64,000 nucleotides of DNA. Source: Candidatus Wolframiiraptor sinensis. Lineage in GTDB: Archaea; Thermoproteota; Nitrososphaeria_A; Caldarchaeales; Wolframiiraptoraceae. The translations under genes were made by a program, and so were the position numbers. Location: contig JALNJX010000002.1 of assembly GCA_023268255.1 (NCBI GenBank), positions 62,001-126,000 on the forward strand, written 5' to 3'. Within the stretch, counting starts at the first letter, position 1. Every line of letters starts with the position of its first letter. Below are positions 23,536 to 30,402 of the stretch, in pieces. The notes beneath the pieces are model-generated. The model was given only the letters and a program-made list of their open reading frames with translations, had not been told where the DNA came from and made no database searches.

Positions 23536-24807
23536 ATGCTTGAAGGCGGAGCTTTGAGGGTTGCAATAGTTCATCGAGTTGATAGAGGCGAGGATGATAA
23601 TCTTAGCGAGCTTAAGGAGCTCTGTAGAACCGCGGGCTATGAGGTGGTTTATGAGCTGAAGCAGGTTAGGCCCCCTCACCCCGAGTACCACATCGGCCCG
23701 GGGAAGGTCGAGGAGCTGAAGAGAGCCGTCGAGATGCTTGGAATAGAGAAGGTGGTCTTCGAGAATGAGCTGAAGCCCGTCCAAGAATACAATCTCGCCA
23801 AGGAGCTCAAGGTCCCGATATTGACGAGAACAAAGCTGATCCTCGAGATATTCAGCCTTCACGCTAGCAGCCTTGAGGCCAAGCTCCAGATAAAGCTGGC
23901 GGAGCTGAAATATGAGCTCTCTAGGGCGAAGGAGAAGGTGAGGCTGGCGAAGAAGGGCGAGCAGCCTGGATTCCATGGACTAGGAGCATATGAGGCGGAC
24001 ATCTACTACGATGAGATTCACAGGAGGATGGTCTCGATAGCGAGGAAGCTCGAGAGCCTCAAGAAGCACATGGATCTCATCAGGTTGGAGAGGAGGAAGC
24101 GGGGCCTGCCGCTGATATCTCTCGCCGGCTACACGAATGCGGGGAAGTCCACGCTCTTTAACGCGCTTACGATGGAGAATGTTCTCGTGGATTCCAAGCT
24201 CTTCACAACGCTCACGCCCACCACGAGAATCGTCCGGATCGCGGGGAAGCCCGTCTTCCTCTCCGACACCGTCGGATTCATCAAGAACCTCCCAACCCTG
24301 CTCGTGGAAGCATTCTACGCGACCCTCAGGGAGATAGCACTCTCAGACCTGATACTGCTCGTTGCCGACGCATCGGACCCCGTGGAGAAGCTGAGGGAGA
24401 AGATCACGACATCGCTCCAGACGCTTTACAATATCGGGGCGCACGAGGTCCCAGTGCTCCTAGTGCTGAATAAGGCCGATCTCCTCGACCGCGATGAGAT
24501 CGAGCTGAGAATCAGCGAGCTGGACCTAGACCTGCCGCGCGTCGTCATATCCGCGAAATACGGTTGGGGCCTAGATGAGCTTCAGAAAAAGGTCTCCGAG
24601 CTCCTGAGAGGCTTCATCAAGGTCGAGACCACGCTTCCCTACAACGATGAGACGGCCAAGATCCTCAACGAGATATTCAGGAGCTCCAAGGTGGATCTCC
24701 TTAACTACGAGAATGAGTTTATCAGGCTTAGGGCCGAGATGCCCATTCAGCTGGCCGAGAAGATAAGGAGGAAGTTCAATAATGAGTGCTTCAGGGTCAT
24801 CAGGTGA
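23536..24807 (+). CDS. hflX: GTPase HflX
   Basis: 423 aa. The N-terminal HflX domain has 'YHIGPGKVEELK', followed by a helical linker ('GFHGLGAYEADIYYDEIHRRM'). The G domain has 'GYTNAGKSTLFN' (G1), 'DTVGFIKNLP' (G3) and 'NKADLL' (G4). HflX binds the large ribosomal subunit and can rescue or split stalled ribosomes. The PUA gene starts inside its last 26 nt, so the two are co-expressed. The fold and length are normal. Confidence 0.95.
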   Translation: MLEGGALRVAIVHRVDRGEDDNLSELKELCRTAGYEVVYELKQVRPPHPEYHIGPGKVEELKRAVEMLGIEKVVFENELKPVQEYNLAKELKVPILTRTKLILEIFSLHASSLEAKLQIKLAELKYELSRAKEKVRLAKKGEQPGFHGLGAYEADIYYDEIHRRMVSIARKLESLKKHMDLIRLERRKRGLPLISLAGYTNAGKSTLFNALTMENVLVDSKLFTTLTPTTRIVRIAGKPVFLSDTVGFIKNLPTLLVEAFYATLREIALSDLILLVADASDPVEKLREKITTSLQTLYNIGAHEVPVLLVLNKADLLDRDEIELRISELDLDLPRVVISAKYGWGLDELQKKVSELLRGFIKVETTLPYNDETAKILNEIFRSSKVDLLNYENEFIRLRAEMPIQLAEKIRRKFNNECFRVIR

Positions 24808-25267
24808 CCTGCTTCTCCGAATAGTCCGCGATATGGCCGACTATCAGTTTGGGAGGGGAGTGGGTGAGAGGCTCTTCCCCGAAGGATGCGTCGTCGAGCT
24901 ATCGAAGAGGACTGGGAGACCGCGCTACGTCCGGTTAGATGATGAGATTATCGCGACCATCAGGTACCCGGATAACATGATAGCTCTAAGCCTCAAGGGT
25001 GCTGAGAGGCTTAAGGAGATTCTTGGGGAGAGGGCGCCGAGGGTGGTGTTGCGGGAATCGGGTGTAGAGCGCGTGAGCAGGGGCATGAACCCTCTAGCGG
25101 CTGATATCGAGTACTGCTCTGAGGGGATAAGGCCGGGGGAGGAGGTTCTGGTGGAGTCAGGCGATGGGAAGCTCATAGCCGTCGGAAGAGCCATTACCTC
25201 ATCGCGGATCATGAGGGAGCTTAGGGCGGGCGCGGTCATCAAGATAAGGAGAGTAAGGAAAGACTAG
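24782..25267 (+). CDS. PUA-domain protein related to the C-terminus of archaeosine tRNA-guanine transglycosylase
   Basis: 161 aa. 'DMADYQFGRGVGERLFP', 'SKRTGRPRYVRLDDEIIATIR' and the PUA part 'SRGMNPLAADIEYCSEGIRPGEEVLVES' followed by 'AVGRAITSS' resemble the C2/PUA region of archaeal TgtA/ArcS. The catalytic barrel is missing. It probably binds RNA and may help position tRNA for archaeosine formation, or have a separate role. It overlaps hflX by 26 nt. Confidence 0.8.
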   Translation: MSASGSSGDLLLRIVRDMADYQFGRGVGERLFPEGCVVELSKRTGRPRYVRLDDEIIATIRYPDNMIALSLKGAERLKEILGERAPRVVLRESGVERVSRGMNPLAADIEYCSEGIRPGEEVLVESGDGKLIAVGRAITSSRIMRELRAGAVIKIRRVRKD

Positions 25268-25368
25268 GAGGCTCGGCAATAAATCAGCCTGCTGGGAGAA
25301 CTTTCCCGAGCATGGGCTTTATCGAAAAGTAATCTTAAATTCCTTGAGGTTCAGCTTACTCGTGAGCG

Positions 25369-25734
25369 ATGAAGCGCGTCTCCCCGAGGCAGTTGAGGCG
25401 CCTGCAGGCGAAGATGCTTGGCAGCCTGGGCTTGGATGTTAAGGAGCTCGGCAGGGCCAGCAAGATCATAATCGAGCTCGAAGATAAGATTATCACGATC
25501 CAAGATGCCAACGTCCTGGAGATGAAGCTCGAGAACGAAAGCGTCTTCCAGATAATTGGCGGCGAGATATCGGAGGAGGGAAGAGTTGAGGAAAGGTATG
25601 AGCCGTCGAGCGAGGACGTGATTCTCGTGGCGGCTCAGGCCGGCGTCAGCGAGGAGGAGGCGAGAAGCGCCCTGATAGAGGCCAATGGCGACCTCGCAAA
25701 AGCAATACTCCTACTCAAGTCAAGGAGGCATTAA
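25369..25734 (+). CDS. nac: Nascent polypeptide-associated complex protein (NAC alpha)
   Basis: 121 aa. The NAC domain begins with 'SPRQLRRLQAKMLGSLG' and contains 'ELEDKIITIQDANVLEM'. The C-terminal UBA domain is 'VILVAAQAGVSEEEARSALIEANGDLAKAILLL'-like. The archaeal homodimer binds nascent chains at the ribosome exit. A TATA box (TCTTAAAT, about 25331) precedes it. The gene ends 4 nt before the stop of the convergent regulator gene. Confidence 0.95.
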   Translation: MKRVSPRQLRRLQAKMLGSLGLDVKELGRASKIIIELEDKIITIQDANVLEMKLENESVFQIIGGEISEEGRVEERYEPSSEDVILVAAQAGVSEEEARSALIEANGDLAKAILLLKSRRH

Positions 25735-25738
25735 CCAC

Positions 25739-27484
25739 TCATGTGACTACTATTACGCCATGCTTATTGTATTTCCTTAATTCCTCGGCAATGTATATCG
25801 CCTCACTCAGGGTTCTCGGAAGCCTGCTCAGCCTCATCCACAGGCAGAACCCGCCATTAAGATTCTGTACCATCTGCTTGGCGGGCTCAATCCATGAATC
25901 CAGGCTCCTGAACTCGCTCAGTTCAGGAATCGGGGTCAAGCTGTATGCTTTGGCTCCGCGTGTGAGGTTCCTCAATAACTCATTGTCGTGTCTCTGCGAG
26001 TCTAGGTGGAAGAATCGCTTCGCGGCTGAGATGGGGCATCTGCCAACGAGCATCACGTCATTCGCCTGCTGCATGAGCTTTGACAGCTCCCTCAGCGCGG
26101 CGAGCTCCAGCTCCACAGCCTCCTCTATTGTCGCCGACTTGCCCCTCGCCATAAGCTTCGCGGCCTCGATCAAGCCGCTCAATGCGATCATGGAGCAGGG
26201 CTTGCTCTCGCCATGAAATCTCCCCGCAAGCATTAATCCCCTCCTGATGATTGGTAAAATGCTCTTCAGCCATCCTCTGAGATTCGAGATCATCCCCTCC
26301 AGGTCGCCATCGCCCTCCATGGCGGCTCTAAGCGCATTCAACGTGATTATGGAGTGGATCGCCCGGCAATCTTCATCTAGGCGGAACCCTGTGAAATAAG
26401 TTTCACCGGATAGCGCGTATGCGTGCGGGATTCCGAGCTTCCACAACTGCCTGCTCACCGAAGCTATATCCCGGATATCATGCTTTCCGCAGTCGAATAT
26501 TACCCCGATGCTGGATCTTGTGTCTCTCGAGATCTCCTGAAGAAACCTCATAATATCGTCAAAGGCCTCGGTGGATATTATCCGCCTCCCGGGTAGCTTG
26601 TCCGGCAGCGATGAGATGAGCTGCTTGACGCCGGCCTCAGATCCCAGGAGCCTTATCTCGTGCTTGATGTGGAATATTGAGGAACATAACTTCATCGCGG
26701 ATTTAACCAGCTCCTCCGAATCGAGTTTAATCGCCTTCGAGAATAAGCATGAGAGCCAGCCGGATATCGGATATATGTCGATCTTTCCGCTGAGGTGCAT
26801 GTCCGAGATGCTTCTCGGGAGAAATCCCAATAGCAGGTACTCCCTCATTATGGCGCCGGATGTTTCTTGGGTGAAAAGCATCCAGTCCCCGCTCTCCAAG
26901 GCTCTTCTGAAAAGCGCCTCGGCGTCATGTAGGGGCATGCCTATCCTCGTGAGCCTATGCCTATATTTTTCCAAGCCCATATCCAAGAGGATGGCGTTGA
27001 CGAGCTCGCGGATTAGGGGGGCTGAAAGGTATTCTATCCTGAGGTCGAGGAGCTTCCTCTCGGCAACTGCAGCTATCTCGCTCGCTAGCTTCGGCGGGAG
27101 CTTTCCCTCCCTTATCAGGGCCTCGGCTATCTTGCTTCTATCAAATGGCTCGACTATCTGATTGCTCCTTCTCACCATCATCCGGCTCTTATCCCTCAGC
27201 TCCTCCTCAATGGATTCTAAGGCGCTCAGGATCCTGGCCCCCCTGCTCGATAGCACGTATTTCCCCGTAGGTGCTTCTACCTCCACGAGCCCAACGGCGA
27301 GAAGCTTCTTGAGGTGGTAGGAGAATTTGCCGGCATCCCTATCCCTATTGAGCCCAACGGCCTTCACGAGCTCCGTGTAGCTCAGCTTCCGGCCCGCTAG
27401 AGCCTTCAAGATCCTCAGCCTCATGGGCGAGGCAACGCTCTCCAGAACAGACTCCAGATCTAAGGATCCCTTGTGAGAATCCAT
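25739..27484 (-). CDS. ArsR-type HTH / ATP-cone / NrdD-like protein, probable nucleotide-sensing regulator
   Basis: 581 aa. Residues about 10-85 form a winged helix ('SPMRLRILKALAGRKLSYTELVKAVGLNRD', 'KFSYHLKKLLAVGLVEV'). Residues about 105-195 are an ATP-cone ('RRSNQIVEPFDRSKIAEAL', 'YRHRLTRIGMPLHDAEALF'). The remaining 380 residues follow the layout of class III ribonucleotide reductase, but no glycyl-radical RxxGY motif or zinc-cysteine cluster is seen at the C-terminus. It is therefore unlikely to be a working reductase. By analogy with NrdR, it could sense ATP/dATP and repress RNR or related genes; this is inference. It diverges from the secE operon. Confidence 0.7.
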   Translation of the reverse strand: MDSHKGSLDLESVLESVASPMRLRILKALAGRKLSYTELVKAVGLNRDRDAGKFSYHLKKLLAVGLVEVEAPTGKYVLSSRGARILSALESIEEELRDKSRMMVRRSNQIVEPFDRSKIAEALIREGKLPPKLASEIAAVAERKLLDLRIEYLSAPLIRELVNAILLDMGLEKYRHRLTRIGMPLHDAEALFRRALESGDWMLFTQETSGAIMREYLLLGFLPRSISDMHLSGKIDIYPISGWLSCLFSKAIKLDSEELVKSAMKLCSSIFHIKHEIRLLGSEAGVKQLISSLPDKLPGRRIISTEAFDDIMRFLQEISRDTRSSIGVIFDCGKHDIRDIASVSRQLWKLGIPHAYALSGETYFTGFRLDEDCRAIHSIITLNALRAAMEGDGDLEGMISNLRGWLKSILPIIRRGLMLAGRFHGESKPCSMIALSGLIEAAKLMARGKSATIEEAVELELAALRELSKLMQQANDVMLVGRCPISAAKRFFHLDSQRHDNELLRNLTRGAKAYSLTPIPELSEFRSLDSWIEPAKQMVQNLNGGFCLWMRLSRLPRTLSEAIYIAEELRKYNKHGVIVVT

Positions 27485-27541
27485 TCCACGAGGGATGAAT
27501 ATTCCCGGATTAAAAGCATTGAGGGCTGAGGCTAAACATAT

Positions 27542-27739
27542 ATGATGGATTGCTCGGGTTTCGACGGGATGGGGCTTAGGGGCTTTCTCAGATCCGCGGC
27601 CACCACGATCAAGCTAGCTAGAAAGCCTACTAGGGGGGAGTTCACGCAAGCCATGAAGATCGTGGCGATAGGGGTTGCGGCGATAGGGCTCATAACATTC
27701 GTGATCAAGTTTCTAGCTCTAGTAATTCAGGGTGCGTGA
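27542..27739 (+). CDS. secE: Preprotein translocase subunit SecE (Sec61-gamma)
   Basis: 65 aa with one C-terminal membrane helix ('IVAIGVAAIGLITFVIKFLAL') preceded by the amphipathic 'KLARKPTRGEFTQAMK' typical of SecE. It clamps SecY in the membrane. It overlaps the spt5 start by 4 nt (GTGA), and the order secE-spt5-rpl11-rpl1-rpl10 is the standard archaeal arrangement. Confidence 0.9.
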   Translation: MMDCSGFDGMGLRGFLRSAATTIKLARKPTRGEFTQAMKIVAIGVAAIGLITFVIKFLALVIQGA

Positions 27740-28227
27740 GGGAGATGGAAGGACACTCCGAGGTTCAGCGCAAATCGTCAAAGTTCTTCGTGGTAAAGGT
27801 CACGGCAGGCCAGGAGAGGAATGTTGCCAGGATACTTGAATCCAGGATCACGTCCCCCGAGCAGCAGGGGGTATACTCGATCATCATACTGCCGGATATC
27901 AAGGGATACATCTTCGTAGAAGCCGAGAGCAGGGATAAGATCTCGGTGCTCGTGCAGGGGATAAAGCACGTGAAGACGGGGTCGATACTGCCCGTTAAGA
28001 AGGAGGAGATCGTGATCCACTTGGTCGAGAAGCCGACCATAGAAATGCTCTCGGTTGGAGATATCGTGGAGATAATCTCCGGACCGCTTCAGGGAATAAG
28101 CGGCAAGATAATCAGGATAGATAAACCTAAAAATGAGGTGACTATAGAGCCCGCTGACGCCGCGTTCGTCATCCCGATCTCGGTGCCAGCGGACCAGGTT
28201 AGAGTGATAAAGGAGAAGGAGGTTTAG
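27736..28227 (+). CDS. spt5: Transcription elongation factor Spt5
   Basis: 163 aa. The NGN domain runs from 'KFFVVKVTAGQERNVARIL' to about residue 100, including 'DIKGYIFVEAE' and 'GIKHVKTG'. The KOW motif is 'VGDIVEIISGPLQGISGKIIRID'. It pairs with Spt4 (gene at 47.0 kb) on RNA polymerase to improve processivity. The GTG start overlaps secE, and rpl11 follows after 6 nt. Confidence 0.95.
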   Translation: MREMEGHSEVQRKSSKFFVVKVTAGQERNVARILESRITSPEQQGVYSIIILPDIKGYIFVEAESRDKISVLVQGIKHVKTGSILPVKKEEIVIHLVEKPTIEMLSVGDIVEIISGPLQGISGKIIRIDKPKNEVTIEPADAAFVIPISVPADQVRVIKEKEV

Positions 28228-28233
28228 AGGGAG

Positions 28234-28728
28234 ATGCCCGAGAAGACCTTGAAGTTCCTCATTCCGGGCGGCGAGGCCACGGCTGGGCCGCCGATAGGCC
28301 CTGCTCTGGGCCCGCTTGGAGTAAACGTGCTTCAAATCGTTGAGGAGATTAATAGGAGAACCGCGGAGTTCAAGGGCATGAGAGTTCCCGTCGAGGTTGT
28401 GGTGAACACGGATACAAAGACGTTTGAGGTTAAGGTTGGAATTCCCACAACAGCCGCTCTCCTAGTCAAGGAGGCCGGCATCGAGAAGGGCTCATCGCAG
28501 CCGAATCGCGACTTCGTCGCAGACCTCAGCATGGAGCAGATAGTCAAGATAGCGAAGATCAAGATGCCGGGCATGCGCGCTAAGACCCTGAAGGCGGCAG
28601 TCAAGCAGGTTCTAGGCACATGCCTTAGCATGGGGATAACTGTCGGTGGAAAGAGGGCTAAAGAAGTGCTCAAAGAGGTTGATGCCGGCGCATACGACGA
28701 CCTCATCAGGAAGTATGAGGAATCCTGA
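28234..28728 (+). CDS. rpl11: Large ribosomal subunit protein uL11
   Basis: 164 aa. 'FLIPGGEATAGPPIGPALGPLGVN' is the invariant N-terminus. The C-terminal RNA-binding domain contains 'IAKIKMPGMRAKTLKAAVKQVLGTCLSMGI'-type sequence. It binds the GTPase-associated region of 23S rRNA. It is in the spt5 operon and rpl1 follows after about 80 nt with its own TATA-like signal (about 28768-28780). Confidence 0.97.
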   Translation: MPEKTLKFLIPGGEATAGPPIGPALGPLGVNVLQIVEEINRRTAEFKGMRVPVEVVVNTDTKTFEVKVGIPTTAALLVKEAGIEKGSSQPNRDFVADLSMEQIVKIAKIKMPGMRAKTLKAAVKQVLGTCLSMGITVGGKRAKEVLKEVDAGAYDDLIRKYEES

Positions 28729-28807
28729 GCTGCGGCAGAGGATCTCACCCTCCTAGCCGAAGAGCAACTATATCCTTAAATCCTCCAGCCCAGCCGTTAG
28801 CTGGGAA

Positions 28808-29476
28808 ATGCTTAGAACACTCGAAGAGCCACTTGTCAAGGTGATGGAGAAGGCGAGGCAAGCCGGCAAGCCTAGGAACTTCAAGCAATCGATCGAGCTG
28901 ATAGTGAATTTGCAGGACATAGATTTGAAGAAGCCTGAGAACAGGATCTACGAGGTGGTCGAGCTTCCTCATGGTAGGGGAGGCAAGCCGGCTAAGATCT
29001 GCCTCATCGCTGGCCCCGCTTTGGCGACGGAGGCGAAGAAGATCCCGGAGATCGATAGGATAATCGGTAAGGATGAGCTCGAGGCTCTTGTGGGTAATAA
29101 GAGGCTGGCCAAGAAAATTGCATCGCAGTATGACTTTTTCTTGGTTGAGCCGGCGATGATGGGGCTCGCGGCGAAGGCTCTCGGAGCAGCTCTGGGCGGG
29201 CGGGGCAAGAGGCCTCATCCGATTCCACAAGGAGTTGATCTAGCGGATCTCGTCAGAAGCTTGAAGAGGAGTGTTGTAATCAACGTGAGAAAGAATCCGC
29301 AGGCCATGTGCTTGATCGGGACGGAGGACATGGACTCGAAATCGCTGGCCGAGAACGCGGCAGCCGTCATCTCAAAGATCGCTGAGAGGCTTGAGAGGAG
29401 ATTCAGAAACATACAGTCGATCTACATCAAGAGGACTATGGGCGAACCCATCAAGGTCGAGCTGGAGGAATCCTAG
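28808..29476 (+). CDS. rpl1: Large ribosomal subunit protein uL1
   Basis: 222 aa. 'KPRNFKQSIELIVNLQDIDLKKPENR', 'KLAKKIA'-like ('KRLAKKIASQYDFFL') and 'GRGKRPHPIP' are archaeal L1 motifs. It forms the L1 stalk at the E site and in archaea often autoregulates its own mRNA. A short palindromic stretch around the start (GTTAGCTGGG) could be part of such a site, but I cannot show it. rpl10 follows. Confidence 0.96.
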   Translation: MLRTLEEPLVKVMEKARQAGKPRNFKQSIELIVNLQDIDLKKPENRIYEVVELPHGRGGKPAKICLIAGPALATEAKKIPEIDRIIGKDELEALVGNKRLAKKIASQYDFFLVEPAMMGLAAKALGAALGGRGKRPHPIPQGVDLADLVRSLKRSVVINVRKNPQAMCLIGTEDMDSKSLAENAAAVISKIAERLERRFRNIQSIYIKRTMGEPIKVELEES

Positions 29477-29517
29477 AAATAGGGGTTAAATCTAGGCTTA
29501 AAGCCGGTGAGGGGGTC

Positions 29518-30390
29518 TTGTCGTCCGAAGCCGTTGTCAAGAGGGCTCGAAGAGTTCCAGAGCGAAAAGTCAGGATAGTCGAGGAGCTGGCCCAGCTCCT
29601 AGCATCTAATAGGATCGTTGCGATATTCAGGCTCGTCGGCCTGAGAGCAAACTTGCTCCATGAGATGAGGAGGAAGCTTCGGGGGATCGCCGTGATAAAG
29701 ATCGCAAAGAAGAATCTCTTCATCAAGGCGGCTGAGAAAGCTGGCAGGCCGGAGCTCAAAGCCCTGGTCGAGGACATCAAGGAGCCTGCGGGCTTCATCT
29801 TCTCGAATACCAGCGCCTTCAAGCTCAAGATAATTCTGGATAAGAATAGGATACCTATGCATGCTAGAGCAGGCGAGAAGGCGGACTTCGACGTGGTCGT
29901 TCCGGAGATGAATACCGGGCTTCCGCCAGGTCCGATTCTAAGCGAGTTCGGAAAGCTTAAGATCCCGACGAGGATCGATGGCGGCCAGATCTGGATAGCC
30001 AGGGATACCGTCGTCGCAAGGAAGGGCGATGTGATCTCACCGGAGCTCGCCTCCCTCCTGGCAAAACTCGACATCAAGGCCGTTCTCAAGGGGATAAGCA
30101 TCGAGAAGGCCTTCGAGGATGGAGTCCTGCTCACAAGAGAGCAGCTCGAGCTGGATCTCGAGAAGATCGCCGAGGAGGTTAAGTCGGCCCACCTCCGGGC
30201 GCTCGGGCTAGCGATGGAGATAAGCTACGTTACGAGGGAGACCGTGATCCCGCTCCTCGTGAAGGGCGCGCTAGAGGCCAGAGCACTGGCAATAGAGGCC
30301 GAGATTCCGTCCAAGGAGATTATCAGAGATATAATAATGCTCGCGGAGAGAAGAGCTCAGGCGCTCAAGGCGGCCGCAAAGCTCGAGTAA
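29518..30390 (+). CDS. rpl10: Large ribosomal subunit protein uL10 (P0), lacking the acidic C-terminal tail
   Basis: 290 aa from a TTG start with a GGTGAGG run ahead of it. The rRNA-binding domain ('IFRLVGLRANLLHEMRRKLRG', 'KIAKKNLFIKAA') and the insertion domain are present. The chain ends after the helical spine ('DIIMLAERRAQALKAAAKLE') that carries the L12 dimers. The Glu-rich linker and the 'LFG'-type tail of typical archaeal P0 (about 335 aa) are missing. Downstream comes alaS in the opposite orientation, where L12 would normally stand. Confidence 0.95.
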   Translation: MSSEAVVKRARRVPERKVRIVEELAQLLASNRIVAIFRLVGLRANLLHEMRRKLRGIAVIKIAKKNLFIKAAEKAGRPELKALVEDIKEPAGFIFSNTSAFKLKIILDKNRIPMHARAGEKADFDVVVPEMNTGLPPGPILSEFGKLKIPTRIDGGQIWIARDTVVARKGDVISPELASLLAKLDIKAVLKGISIEKAFEDGVLLTREQLELDLEKIAEEVKSAHLRALGLAMEISYVTRETVIPLLVKGALEARALAIEAEIPSKEIIRDIIMLAERRAQALKAAAKLE

Positions 30391-30402
30391 AAATTTCAAT
30401 TT

